Origin: Smaragdicoccus niigatensis DSM 44881 = NBRC 103563
GTDB lineage: Bacteria > Actinomycetota > Actinomycetes > Mycobacteriales > Mycobacteriaceae
Direction of reading: 5' to 3'
Assembly: GCF_000380645.1 (NCBI RefSeq)
Contig: NZ_AQXZ01000010.1
Span: 62,001 to 126,000, forward strand
DNA length: 64,000 nt
A program made the position numbers and the translations under genes. The notes beneath the pieces are model-generated. The model made no database searches. It had not been told where the DNA came from and saw nothing but the letters and a program-made list of their open reading frames with translations. This document shows, piece by piece, positions 16,086 to 25,042 of this stretch. Within the stretch, counting starts at the first letter, position 1. Each line of letters begins with the position of its first letter.

Positions 16086-17312
16086 TCATCCAGAGACGAT
16101 CGTGATTCCGATGAGCGTGTAGCTGATGAGGAGCGCGGCGAGAGGAATCTGGCCCAATCGCCGGAGTCGCGGCTTGATCGCGTCGGTCGCGATCGCTTGC
16201 GTGGTGAGTGCGGCGAGCACGGAGCCGCTCATGATCGCGATGAACTGAATGATCGCGATCGTGGTATTGGAAATGAACCCGTAGCGGGTAGCGCCGCCGC
16301 CGACGACGAGCAGGTAACCGGCCTGGCTTTCGAACAAGGCGGCGGGAAGGTGGGTCGAGATCGCGTACGAGACCACCACCGGAATCAGTACGGGCGTGAA
16401 CGCGGTGAATGCCGACCGCCCGGACTGCATGAACTGGCGGATCGCCCAGGTGCAGGCAAGATAGAGAGCTCCCATCGCTCCGCTCGCAGCGACGAGGACG
16501 ACGGTACTCAGGGCGATCGACTGAACGGCGTCTCCGTCGGGCGGGTTGATGACCAGGTCAACGCCCGGCCAGAAGGAAAAGTGCACGAGGCCGTCGAGCG
16601 CCGCCGCGCCCATGAGGATCATGACGAACGCGACGAGAGGGCGGTCGAGCGGCTGCGTAGGCCGGCGTCGGAACGGTGCCAGCCGAGCGATCAGGGCGGA
16701 GTAGACGGCGAACGTTTCGCAGCGATCGAACCATCGCGGACCGAACCAGGCGCCACCGGCAATGTGGATGACTGCGTAGACGGAGATGAAGACAGCCACC
16801 GCGCGCGGCCAGTCGCCCTCTTGGCTGACTCCATCGAGAACGAGATAGATGAGGAGACCAGCGACCGCAGGCCAGTACCCGATTCGATTCGGCAAGTCGG
16901 GACGGCTCGTCGTTCGGCGCAGTCCAGATATCAGGAGCGCGAGTGTCCGGAGGGGGTTCACGTACCGGTACACGTCGCCGAACAGCAATGACGCCGGCAC
17001 CAAGCCCACCCAGAACCACACGTAGAACCAGGTGGTCGCCGGATTGGAGCCGACCGCGGAAGGACCGATCCATGCCTCGATCAGCAGAACGTCAAGAGCG
17101 AGGAGTCCGACGATCCGCAAGCAGGCGTGAGTGACCGCCGAGTCGCAGAAGTGACGGTCGGCTCGGGGTAGTGCAACGCCTGATGGGTTCCGCGGGTACC
17201 GGTTTGCGGTCATCGCGAAGGTGGCGATGACTGACAGGGACGCAACCAGGACCGTCAACCACAGTGGAATCGGCAGGCTGATTCGGGCGAGTTCGCCGTG
17301 GGCGAGCAGCAC
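16086..17312 (-). CDS. Polytopic membrane protein, about 11 TM segments, resembling 'fenitrothion hydrolase'-annotated proteins
   Basis: The 408-residue product is very hydrophobic, with roughly 11 predicted membrane spans spread over its length. Recognisable text includes WFYVWFWVGLVPASLLFGDV and YRYVNPLRTLALLI. This recalls a widespread actinobacterial membrane family, some members of which are labelled fenitrothion hydrolase. The label comes from one experimental case and does not establish hydrolase activity here. No catalytic motif of a known class stands out. The frame starts with GTG (complement 17310-17312) and has no clear Shine-Dalgarno. It diverges from the ClC-type channel gene by 59 nt. 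Confidence 0.65.
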   Translation of the reverse strand: MLLAHGELARISLPIPLWLTVLVASLSVIATFAMTANRYPRNPSGVALPRADRHFCDSAVTHACLRIVGLLALDVLLIEAWIGPSAVGSNPATTWFYVWFWVGLVPASLLFGDVYRYVNPLRTLALLISGLRRTTSRPDLPNRIGYWPAVAGLLIYLVLDGVSQEGDWPRAVAVFISVYAVIHIAGGAWFGPRWFDRCETFAVYSALIARLAPFRRRPTQPLDRPLVAFVMILMGAAALDGLVHFSFWPGVDLVINPPDGDAVQSIALSTVVLVAASGAMGALYLACTWAIRQFMQSGRSAFTAFTPVLIPVVVSYAISTHLPAALFESQAGYLLVVGGGATRYGFISNTTIAIIQFIAIMSGSVLAALTTQAIATDAIKPRLRRLGQIPLAALLISYTLIGITIVSG

Positions 17313-17370
17313 AAAACAATCTTGTATTGCTTTTCGTGCGCGGAATTGTGTTTGGGCGTTAAGTTCGGCC

Positions 17371-18667
17371 TGTGGCAGGCGTCGCTTCGCCGCGGCATGC
17401 CGCGTCCGTAGACCTCGAACCGAGGGGCCCGGTTACCCGGATCGAATTCGGGCGTCTCCTGGTCGTCACTGCGTTGGTCGGCGTCGGCGCAGGTGTCGGC
17501 GGCGCGCTGGTCACGCTCCTGCTTCACCTCCTGCAAAATGTGGCTTTCGGCTACTCCGAAGAGTCCTTCCTCACCGGTGTCGAGCAGGCGTCCGGTCTTC
17601 GCCGCGTCGTCGTGATGACGTTGGGTGGACTCATCGTCGGAGTCGGGTGGTGGGTGCTGAGGAAGTACTTCACTGTCGTGCCCACGACGGACGGGCTTCG
17701 TAATCGCGATCCACGGGTGCCGTTCTTCACCACGATCGCCGATGCGCTTCTCCAGGTCATAGCGGTGGCACTGGGTGGTTCGATCGGACGTGAGGGGGCG
17801 CCCCGGCAGGTGGGTGCGGTCATCGCCGTCTGGATTGCCGCCTACTCCGGCCTGACGGTTCAGCAGCAGCGTCGACTGCTTGCGTGCGGCGCGGGGGCCG
17901 GACTGGCTGCGGTGTACAACGTGCCGCTGGCGGGTGCGTTGTTCACGCTCGAGATTCTGTTGGTGTCGTTTGCGCTCGCCGATGTCCTGGCCGCGCTGCT
18001 CACGTCGGCGATCGCGGTCGGGGTGGCGTGGATTGCACTCGGAAACAAGCCGACCTACGACGTCGCCCCGGTCGTCATGTCGAGCGCGGTGCTGGTGTTC
18101 GGCCTGCTGATCGGACCATTGGCGGGACTGGTTGGTGTTGTCCTGAGCAAGTTGATGGACTTCGCGCAGTCTCACCAGCCGCACGGGTGGCGGATTCCTA
18201 TCTTCACCACTGGGGTGTTCGCCGCGGTCGGAGCGCTGTCGATCGTGTTTCCGCAGTTGCTCGGAAACGGAAAAGGCCCTGCGCAACTCGCGTTCGACGG
18301 GGCGCTGGCCCTGCCGGTGTTCGCCGTTCTCCTGGTGCTGAAGCCGGCGGTCACCGCGGCGTCGCTGGCGAGCGGTGCAAAGGGTGGAACGCTCACTCCA
18401 GCCCTCGCGACGGGCGCGATGCTCGGGGCATTGATGGGCGGCCTGTGGTCACACCTCTGGCCGGGTGCGCCCACTGCCGCGTATGCGTTGATCTGTGCGG
18501 CAGCCGTGCTCGCGACGACGCACCGCGCGCCGTTCACCGCGATCGTGCTCGTTCTCGAGTTGACCCATACCGGCAACGCGCTGCTTGTTCCGCTCATCAT
18601 CGCGGTGGTGGTGGCGTACATGCTCAGCAGTCGGTTGATGGCGAAGCGGATGACGGATCCGGTGTGA
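17371..18667 (+). CDS. ClC-type chloride channel/transporter
   Basis: The 431-residue membrane protein has the ClC core only, without C-terminal CBS domains. The second anion-binding motif appears as GGSIGREGAPRQ (about 140; usually GREGP, here with Ala before Pro). The third appears as NVPLAGALFTLE (about 188; usual form GxFxP). A late GTLTPALATGA stretch gives the remaining filter part. ClC proteins move chloride, either as channels or in exchange for protons. The position that is a gating glutamate in exchangers (GREG) is kept, favouring a transporter. The start is GTG at about 17371. Its stop TGA abuts the convergent gene's stop, so no terminator lies between. Confidence 0.85.
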
Positions 18668-20446
18668 TCAACTGGGGAGATAGCTCGCCGTCAGCACCTG
18701 CGGATAGGCGCTAAGTGCTTGAGTCTCGGTGCGCGCGTAGATCGTGAAGACCACGATCTTGTCGTCGCTCGGATAAGCCATCGTGAGCCGAACGGGGAAG
18801 TCCGGGTTCGGATTCTTCGTGTCCAGCCAGATCTCGATGCCGTCTGAATGGCGGACGGAACCCTCGTCGATCCCCGCGACCGAGGGGCGGCCTGTGCAAT
18901 CGAAGGCAGCGCCGACCACGACCCAGCCGTCGCGATGGTTTCCGCCCGCGGTCTGGCCGGCGGAATCGACACCGCAGTCGCGGAGCACCTTCTCTTCGCC
19001 AGCCGTGATGAGGCTCCTCGCCAGTGCGTCGTGCAGAGTCATCTGTACGGAGAGCTGAGCGTTCGTAGTGAATCCCTCGAAGGGCAGCAGCAGCGGATCT
19101 GGCCGGGTCGTCACGACCCATGCGTACGTCGCGACCAGGGCGGCGGCGATGACCGCGGCGATTGCCTTCGGCGCCCACTTCGGTCGTGGGTGCTTGACCA
19201 GGAATGCCCGTTCGATGATCAGCCACGACACCGTTCCGGCGACCACCGACAACGCGAGGGTGATCGATGCATAAACGGCCAGCGTGCGAAGGGGGTCCGT
19301 CGGAGTGATGCGCTGCGAGAGCCACGCCAGGATCGGAACGTGGTAGAGGTAGACGCCGTAGCTGACCCAGCCGACGTACCGCACCGCAGTCAGTTCGAAA
19401 GGACGACGCAGTGCGCGGGGGCCGTAGGCCATTCCGAGAAGGCAGAGACCGAGTCCGATCGCGAACGGCACCCGTGAGTAGGCCGTCATATCCGCACTTG
19501 TGCCCCACGTCAGCAGAACCAGTTCGGTGACGACGATGGTCATCACACCGGCGACGAATGCGGCGATCGCGACGGGTCGCGACGTCCAACGCCCGGTCGC
19601 CTCGGGTGAAAGCTTCCGCACGACCTCCAGGCGGGCCAAGACCAGGCCCACGGCGAAATCGACCGCGAAAGCCGGAAGCTGTGCGCCGAGGCGATTGCGG
19701 ATCACTTCGGCATTCGCCACGACTCCGGTTCGGAGTTCGGCACGCGCGTCGACCGTGTGGATCAGGTAGTTGACGACCGCATCGAGTGAATGAAGTGACA
19801 CGTACGCCCACACGAGGGACACCACGATGGCGATGGGGAGGGCGATCCGCCAGCGTCGATACATGAATGCGGCGGCTGCCAGGGGAAGAACGAAATACCA
19901 CGTGAGCTCGACGCCGAGGGTCCACCACGGACTGTTCAGCCCGTTGAAGTTTCGCGATGCGACTGGCACGTAGTTCTGCACGAACAGCAGCACGCTGCCG
20001 AGATTCCAGAAGCCGAGCGAGCCTTCGATCGCGCTTGTCGGCAGGGCCTTCGTGCCGGCGTACGCCGCGAGTACGGCGATGATGCTGACGTAGTAGGCGG
20101 GCGCAATTCGGTGGATTCGGCGCGACATGTAAGTGCGGAAGGAAGGCCACGGTCGGCCCCTCAACTCCGCGGTGAACCACGGTCGCGTCAACAGGTATGC
20201 GCTCAGGATGAAGAAGACGTCGATCCAGATGTAGCCCGTCTCGAAGATGATCTCGGCGCCGCCGAACCTCGGCCGGCCCGCGAACTGCCAGGAATGCGTG
20301 GCCAGCACCATCACCACGGCGAGTGCGCGGACGCCGTCCAGGTAGCCCTCGCGAGCATTGACCACTTCGTCGACACCCATGAGGTTTTCGAGGGAGCGGC
20401 GTGAGGTGGTGCTGACCTGGTCAGACGTCAGCACCGGTGGCCTCAT
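18668..20446 (-). CDS. Membrane acyltransferase 3 (OafA/YrhL type) with extracytoplasmic C-terminal domain
   Basis: The 592-residue protein (start ATG 20446, MRPPVLTSDQVSTTSRR) has about ten membrane helices of the acyltransferase-3 family. The family motif appears as YLDGVRALAVVMVLATHSW, with the conserved His. RRIHRIAPAYYV is the second conserved element. Such enzymes O-acylate surface sugars using donor groups from the cytoplasm. After the last helix (around residue 460) comes a soluble domain of about 130 residues, with a Cys pair (LRDCGVDS, AFDCTGRP) and no GDS-type SGNH motif. It therefore differs from the usual OafA fusion partner. An alternative ATG at 20518 would overlap the divergent 55-residue gene and is less likely. 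Confidence 0.82.
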   Translation of the reverse strand: MRPPVLTSDQVSTTSRRSLENLMGVDEVVNAREGYLDGVRALAVVMVLATHSWQFAGRPRFGGAEIIFETGYIWIDVFFILSAYLLTRPWFTAELRGRPWPSFRTYMSRRIHRIAPAYYVSIIAVLAAYAGTKALPTSAIEGSLGFWNLGSVLLFVQNYVPVASRNFNGLNSPWWTLGVELTWYFVLPLAAAAFMYRRWRIALPIAIVVSLVWAYVSLHSLDAVVNYLIHTVDARAELRTGVVANAEVIRNRLGAQLPAFAVDFAVGLVLARLEVVRKLSPEATGRWTSRPVAIAAFVAGVMTIVVTELVLLTWGTSADMTAYSRVPFAIGLGLCLLGMAYGPRALRRPFELTAVRYVGWVSYGVYLYHVPILAWLSQRITPTDPLRTLAVYASITLALSVVAGTVSWLIIERAFLVKHPRPKWAPKAIAAVIAAALVATYAWVVTTRPDPLLLPFEGFTTNAQLSVQMTLHDALARSLITAGEEKVLRDCGVDSAGQTAGGNHRDGWVVVGAAFDCTGRPSVAGIDEGSVRHSDGIEIWLDTKNPNPDFPVRLTMAYPSDDKIVVFTIYARTETQALSAYPQVLTASYLPS

Positions 20447-20516
20447 CGCTCTGAGTATGCCGAAGTTCGAGGAAATAGTGTGTGAGCCCAGGGTCCGAAG
20501 GCGGTAGAACAAGAGC

Positions 20517-20684
20517 ATGGGAAAGCATGCGGTCGTCGCGGTCTATCTGCTCGCGATGATTGCCATCATCGTCGGCGTAGACATCACGCTTTTTCGCCAC
20601 TATCTGTTCCCGCGGCTGCTCGTGAACATCGGAATAGTCTTCGTGTTCGCGGCATTCTGGTTCAGGTTTCAGTGGAGCCGATGA
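20517..20684 (+). CDS. 55-residue membrane protein overlapping the tRNA-Gly gene
   Basis: ATG 20517 starts a 55-codon frame with MGKHAVVAVYLLAMIAIIVG, a short loop (VDITLFRHYLFPR) and a second hydrophobic span (LLVNIGIVFVFAAFWFRF). The predicted topology is two helices with both ends in the cytoplasm. AAGAGC gives a modest Shine-Dalgarno. The last four codons and stop (Trp-Ser-Arg-TGA) lie within the 3' end of the leftward tRNA-Gly gene, a 12-nt antisense overlap. GC-rich third positions and a sensible membrane profile support coding. The function is unknown. I recall a comparable small membrane protein at this place in relatives but cannot name it. Confidence 0.7.
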   Translation: MGKHAVVAVYLLAMIAIIVGVDITLFRHYLFPRLLVNIGIVFVFAAFWFRFQWSR

Positions 20685-20746
20685 CGGGAATCGAACCCGC
20701 GCTGTCTGCTTGGGAAGCAGAAGTTCTGCCATTGAACTACATCGGC
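20673..20746 (-). tRNA. glyU: tRNA-Gly (anticodon CCC), with encoded CCA
   Basis: Read leftward, GCCGATG pairs with CATCGGC as the 7-bp acceptor stem. It is followed by discriminator T and an encoded CCA (20673-20675). The D-arm region is TAGTTCAATGGCAGAA. The anticodon stem-loop is TCTGC-TTCCCAA-GCAGA with anticodon CCC, and the T-arm is CGGGTTCGATTCCCG. It decodes GGG. Its 3' end is overlapped by the end of the convergent 55-residue gene, and dcd lies divergently 82 nt away, the same neighbourhood as glyU-dcd in M. tuberculosis. Confidence 0.95.
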
Positions 20747-20827
20747 AAGGGGGCCTCCGGGCCCGATGTTGGCCACTGTAGCAGACGTGGTGCGGACCAC
20801 ATTTTCACCGCACGTTAGCCTTCTTGG

Positions 20828-21397
20828 GTGCTTCTTTCCGACCGTGACATCCGCGCTGAAATCGAGTCGGGTCGCCTCGGCATCGACCCCTTTGAACCGG
20901 GCCTCGTGCAGCCCTCGAGCGTCGACGTGCGACTGGACAGCCTTTTCCGGGTGTTCAACAACACCAAGTACACGCACATCGATCCGGCTCTTCGCCAGGA
21001 CGATCTGACGACTCTCGTCGAGCCCGACAAGGGAGAACCTTTCGTTCTCCACCCGGGTGAGTTCGTGCTCGGTTCGACGCTCGAATGCTGCACACTTCCG
21101 CATGACCTGGCGGGTCGCCTCGAAGGTAAGTCGAGCCTCGGACGTCTTGGGTTGCTCACGCACTCGACAGCCGGTTTCATCGATCCGGGGTTCAGCGGTC
21201 ACATCACGCTCGAACTGTCGAACGTCGCGAACCTACCGATCACGCTGTGGCCGGGTATGAAAATCGGGCAGTTGTGCCTCATTCGATTGTCGAGTCCGGC
21301 CGAGCATCCTTACGGTTCAAGCGCGGTCGGATCGAAATATCAGGGCCAGCGCGGCCCCACGCCGTCGCGCTCATACCTCAATTTCCCCGGTAAATGA
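20828..21397 (+). CDS. dcd: dCTP deaminase (probably dUMP-forming, bifunctional)
   Basis: The 189-residue trimeric nucleotide enzyme starts with GTG and [20 protein letters not shown]. It contains [14 protein letters not shown] (active-site Ser/Arg, catalytic Glu region) and [21 protein letters not shown], motifs shared by dCTP deaminases and dUTPases. It ends [13 protein letters not shown], the C-terminal lid. Mycobacterial homologues of about 190 residues do both deamination and dUTP hydrolysis, giving dUMP for thymidylate synthesis. The same is likely here but not proven by sequence. It stands alone beside tRNA-Gly. Confidence 0.95.
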   Translation: MLLSDRDIRAEIESGRLGIDPFEPGLVQPSSVDVRLDSLFRVFNNTKYTHIDPALRQDDLTTLVEPDKGEPFVLHPGEFVLGSTLECCTLPHDLAGRLEGKSSLGRLGLLTHSTAGFIDPGFSGHITLELSNVANLPITLWPGMKIGQLCLIRLSSPAEHPYGSSAVGSKYQGQRGPTPSRSYLNFPGK

Positions 21398-21514
21398 AAT
21401 AAACATCACGCGACACGCCGTTAAACAATTGTTATCACCAGTCAACTTACTCGTGTTGAATCTGTTACTGGAATAGACTTCCTTGGCAGGTGATTCGATG
21501 ACGAATCGGCCTCC

Positions 21515-22426
21515 ATGTCCAGACCGGGTGCTGCGAGTGAGGCGGAAGTGACGGCGGTTTTAGGTGTCTACGCGGGAGCAGAGGCAATCAGCCTTGTTCT
21601 CGTTTCGATGCTGGAAGCCACCGAAGATCATCACCAGACCATCAAAGTCACCGGCGATCACGTCGCGACCTTCGCTGAATGCATTGGAGTCGCGGTCGCC
21701 GCGATGCCCACTCTGGCCGGGCTCGGGATCTGCTTGGATGATCCGAGTCTTCGCGTCGAGCTGACCGAAGCGCTCCGGCACGAAGGCATCGTCAACTTCC
21801 GGATCGTCGATCGTAAGAGTGCCATCGCCTCGTACCACAAGCGCGTCAACAAACCTGCTGGGTTCATGAGCGCCACAACGGTGCTCGCCCTTGGCGCCGC
21901 GGAGTATGCCTACCGGAAACCGGTCCGGGGTTTCTCGGTCGCCGGGCGGCCCAGTCGCCTTCCCGGTGGTCCGGTTGGCGCCGCTGCGGCCGCAATCGTG
22001 TGTGCCGGTGCGGTGACAATGGGCTACGCGCAGACCGGTTTCAACGGTGCTTCGGAGAACGCGCCCGGTGGCCCGACTTACGCGTTCCCGACTCCGCCGA
22101 AGGGTGCGAAGCCGCGTCCGATCCACATGAACGTCCGGCCCGTATACAACGTGTCGCCGGAACCGGCGGACTCGACGCAGCAGTATTACTACTACCGCGC
22201 GCCGCAAACCCCGGATGCGCCGCTCGAGGTCATGATGCCCGACGGCAAGGTCATCAAGGTCGACCTGCCGCCGATGCTCGTACCGCCGCGCGACATTCGC
22301 ACCTGGCTGCGTCAGTTCCTCATGCCGACGAAACCGGAACAGCAGCAGGCACTTCCGGTGCCGGCGCCACCACCGCAGCAACAGCAGCAACCGGCGCCGC
22401 CTCCGCCACCGCCACCGGCGCCCTGA
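21515..22426 (+). CDS. Membrane protein with half-actin-fold-like N-terminal domain and Pro/Gln-rich tail
   Basis: The 303-residue product begins with a domain of about 110 residues. It starts VTAVLGVYAGAEAISLVLV, like the first strands of an actin/Hsp70-type ATPase, and later reads IVNFRIVDRKSAIASYH, like the end of subdomain I. No phosphate-2 or adenosine motif follows. A hydrophobic segment at about 150-172 (GAAAAAIVCAGAVTMGY) is a probable membrane span. The tail has a YYYYRAP patch, a segment PPMLVPPRDIRTWLRQFLMP, and ends in PAPPPQQQQQPAPPPPPPPAP. The layout parallels the 30353 gene, and resembles the N-terminal DUF7159-type domain of mycobacterial proteins. The function is unknown. Its stop is immediately followed by the convergent gene's stop. 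Confidence 0.65.
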   Translation: MSRPGAASEAEVTAVLGVYAGAEAISLVLVSMLEATEDHHQTIKVTGDHVATFAECIGVAVAAMPTLAGLGICLDDPSLRVELTEALRHEGIVNFRIVDRKSAIASYHKRVNKPAGFMSATTVLALGAAEYAYRKPVRGFSVAGRPSRLPGGPVGAAAAAIVCAGAVTMGYAQTGFNGASENAPGGPTYAFPTPPKGAKPRPIHMNVRPVYNVSPEPADSTQQYYYYRAPQTPDAPLEVMMPDGKVIKVDLPPMLVPPRDIRTWLRQFLMPTKPEQQQALPVPAPPPQQQQQPAPPPPPPPAP

Positions 22427-23644
22427 TCAATCTTTGGCGCGCGCCAGCAGAACCGCGATTCCCGTCGTGAGCGGTACCGACAGTGCGAGCGCCGAACCAC
22501 CGATCGCGGATCGCACGATTTCGATGGCTATCGCATCTCCGGTGAGAACGTCGCTATAGGACCGTCCGGCGATGCTGAACAGCATCAAGAGGGGAAGAGC
22601 GCCACCCGCGTACGCCAGGATCAGGGTGTACACCGTGCTGGCGATGTGGTCGCTGCCAACGCGCATTGCGGAGCTGAAGATCTGCCGCCGCGAGAGGTTC
22701 TTGTCGAGCGCCGCGAGTTCGAACGCCGCCGACGCCTGCGTGATCGTGACGTCGTTGAGGACACCCAACGAACCGATGATGAACCCGGCGAGGAGCAGCC
22801 CCGTAATGCTGACCTTCTGGAGGTAGACCTGAACGAGGCTGTTCTGCTCCTCGGACAGTCCCGTGATCCGGGTGGCCGCGATCGCCGCGTAGGACAGGAT
22901 CGTCGCCACCACCATCGAGGCAAGCGTGCCGAGCAACGCAGCGCTCGTGCGCATGTTGACTCCGTGCGCCAGATAGAGCACGGCGTACAAGATCGCCGCG
23001 CCGGCGACCATCGCGACCTGAATGGCGGGCTCGCCATTCATCAGGGCGGGAATCATGAAGAACACGAGGACGCCGAAGACGATCACTAATCCGGCGAGCG
23101 CGCGGAAGCCACGCCACCGGGCGACGGCGACCGTGATGATCGCGAAGATCGCCGCGACCACGAACAATGCCGGGCCGCGCGAGAAGTCGTAGAACCCGTA
23201 GATCGATCCAGTCTTGTCGCCGCCGTGGTCGAGCCGAATGCTGTCGCCGACGGCCAGCGTCGGTTGCCCCGGACCCTTGGTGATCTCGAGCAGGGTTCGC
23301 TTGCCCTCGTCCGCGCCGGATTCGATCGCGACGATGTTTCGCTGGCAGGTGTAGACCGCCACTGGCGGGGAGACGGGTTGGTCGGTGAACACCCGCCCGT
23401 TCGAGGGGCTGCCGCACGGGCCCTGGTTCTGGTCGACGATCGTGCCCGATTCGGTCTTCACCGCGGCGCCGCCCGCGGACTGATAGGGCAGCGGGATGGC
23501 CACCGTCTGCTTGCTGGGCCACAGCATCACTGCGCCGAAGAAGACGACTATGCCGCCGAATACCAGCAGCCCGATGACGATTTTCCGTGCGAAATCACCG
23601 ATTTCGATCGGTTCGTCGTGGCTGTGCGAGTGCGAGTGTCCCAC
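22427..23644 (-). CDS. YibE/F-family membrane protein
   Basis: The 405-residue protein opens with a His-rich cytoplasmic tip (MGHSHSHSHDEP) and one membrane helix. An extracytoplasmic stretch of about 120 residues follows, with two Cys (GPCGSPS, YTCQRN). Six to seven helices then make up the YibE/F domain, with GLLLAGFIIGSLGVLNDVTI as its most conserved piece. YibE/F proteins are widespread in Gram-positives and actinobacteria and lack a proven role; transport is suspected. The N-terminal histidines could bind metal. The start is GTG (complement 23642-23644). The gene ends exactly where the convergent gene ends. Confidence 0.85.
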   Translation of the reverse strand: MGHSHSHSHDEPIEIGDFARKIVIGLLVFGGIVVFFGAVMLWPSKQTVAIPLPYQSAGGAAVKTESGTIVDQNQGPCGSPSNGRVFTDQPVSPPVAVYTCQRNIVAIESGADEGKRTLLEITKGPGQPTLAVGDSIRLDHGGDKTGSIYGFYDFSRGPALFVVAAIFAIITVAVARWRGFRALAGLVIVFGVLVFFMIPALMNGEPAIQVAMVAGAAILYAVLYLAHGVNMRTSAALLGTLASMVVATILSYAAIAATRITGLSEEQNSLVQVYLQKVSITGLLLAGFIIGSLGVLNDVTITQASAAFELAALDKNLSRRQIFSSAMRVGSDHIASTVYTLILAYAGGALPLLMLFSIAGRSYSDVLTGDAIAIEIVRSAIGGSALALSVPLTTGIAVLLARAKD

Positions 23645-23670
23645 GCACCAAACGGTAGCTGAGACATGGG

Positions 23671-23752
23671 CGCACCGTCCCTCAGTCCGCTCCTCGCTGC
23701 GTTCCTCGCTTCGCTCCGGTACTCGCTGCGATGCTCCCTCGTCCTCCTTGCG
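23671..23752 (-). repeat. Dispersed intergenic GAGCGnAGCGAG-type repeat, copy 2
   Basis: The leftward reading starts CGCAAGGAGGACGAGGGAGC directly after the TAG of the aminotransferase gene and ends GACTGAGGGACGGTGCG. Both ends match the copy at 6334-6397, and this copy has about 18 extra bases containing GGAGCGAAGCGAGGAACGC. It fills most of the gap between the aminotransferase and YibE/F genes. Confidence 0.75.
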
Positions 23753-25003
23753 CTACTGGGAGTAGCTCGCCAGGAAGTTTCCGAAACGTTCGATGGCAAC
23801 TGCCAGGTCCCGCGCCCACGGCAGCGTCACGATGCGGATGTGGTCGTGGTTCGGCCAGTTGAACCCAGTGCCCTGCACGACCAGGATCTTCTCCTGAAGC
23901 AGCAGATCCTGGACGAGACGTTCGTCGTCGTAGATCTCGTAGACCTCGGGGTCCAGCTTCGGGAACGCGTACAGCGCGCCCTTCGGCTTGACGCAGGTGA
24001 CACCCGGAATCGCATTGAGCCGTTCCCACGCGATGTCGCGCTGTTCGAGCAGCCGTCCACCCGGCAGGATGAGGTCCTCGATGCTCTGATGGCCGCCGAG
24101 CGCGACTTGAATCGCATGTTGCGCAGGCACATTCGGACACAGTCGGGACGAGGCGAGCAGGTCGATGCCCTCGATGAATCCGCGCGCATGCTCCTTCGGG
24201 CCCGTGATCGCCATCCAGCCGGCGCGGTATCCGGCGACTCGATACGTCTTCGACAGACCGTTGTAGGTGATGCACAGCAGGTCGTGCGCAAGGCTGGCAA
24301 CGCTGATGTGCTTCGCGTCGTCGTAGAGGATGCGGTCGTAAATCTCGTCGGCGAGTAGCAGAAGCTGGTGCTGCCGGGCGATGTCGACCAGGTGCTGCAG
24401 CACCTCACGCGAGTACACCGCACCCGTCGGGTTGTTCGGGTTGATGATGAGCAGCGCCTTGGTCTTCGGCGTGATCTTCGATTCGATGTCGGCGAGGTCG
24501 GGCTGCCAGCCGTTCGACTCGTCGCAGAGGTAGTGGACCGGTGTGCCGCCGGCCAGGCTCGTCATCGCCGTCCACAGCGGGTAGTCCGGTGCCGGAATCA
24601 GCACTTCATCGCCGTTGTTGAGCAGCGCCTGCATGGTGATCGTGATGAGCTCGGAGACGCCGTTGCCGAGGTAGACGTGGTCGACGTCGAGCTCGGGGAA
24701 GCCCTGGACCAGCTCGTATCGGGTGACGATCGCGCGTCGCGCCGACAGGATTCCCTTCGACTCCGAGTAGCCCTGCGCATACGGGAGTGCGGCGATGATG
24801 TCGCGGACGATGACGTCCGGAGCTTCGAAGCCGAACGGCGCCGGGTTGCCGATGTTGAGCTTCAGGATGCGGTGGCCCTCGGCTTCGAGGCGAGCGGCGT
24901 GGGCATGCACCGGGCCACGAATTTCGTAGACCACGTTCTGCAGCTTTTCCGACTGACTCAGCACGCGGGGGTGCAGGTGCTTTTGCGGGCTCACGAGTTT
25001 CAT
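23753..25003 (-). CDS. aspC: PLP-dependent aminotransferase, AspC/AlaA type
   Basis: This class I/II aminotransferase of about 416 residues matches the mycobacterial aspC product (Rv0337c) in size and neighbours. Sequence landmarks are GNPAPFGFEAPD (substrate entry), NGVSELI (PLP phosphate contact), NPNNPTGAVYS, the cofactor-aromatic DEIYDRILYDD, and the Schiff-base Lys in NGLSKTYRVAGYRAGW. The C-terminal HDHIRIVTLPW contains the Arg that binds the substrate carboxylate. AlaA-like members prefer alanine/glutamate; others use aspartate, and sequence alone does not settle which. I prefer ATG 25003 (MKLVSPQKHLHPRVLSQSEK), but an upstream ATG at 25036 is in frame. Confidence 0.9.
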   Translation of the reverse strand: MKLVSPQKHLHPRVLSQSEKLQNVVYEIRGPVHAHAARLEAEGHRILKLNIGNPAPFGFEAPDVIVRDIIAALPYAQGYSESKGILSARRAIVTRYELVQGFPELDVDHVYLGNGVSELITITMQALLNNGDEVLIPAPDYPLWTAMTSLAGGTPVHYLCDESNGWQPDLADIESKITPKTKALLIINPNNPTGAVYSREVLQHLVDIARQHQLLLLADEIYDRILYDDAKHISVASLAHDLLCITYNGLSKTYRVAGYRAGWMAITGPKEHARGFIEGIDLLASSRLCPNVPAQHAIQVALGGHQSIEDLILPGGRLLEQRDIAWERLNAIPGVTCVKPKGALYAFPKLDPEVYEIYDDERLVQDLLLQEKILVVQGTGFNWPNHDHIRIVTLPWARDLAVAIERFGNFLASYSQ

Positions 25004-25042
25004 CGTGCCATCCCGGTCAATTCGGCTCGCCCCCAAATGAAA

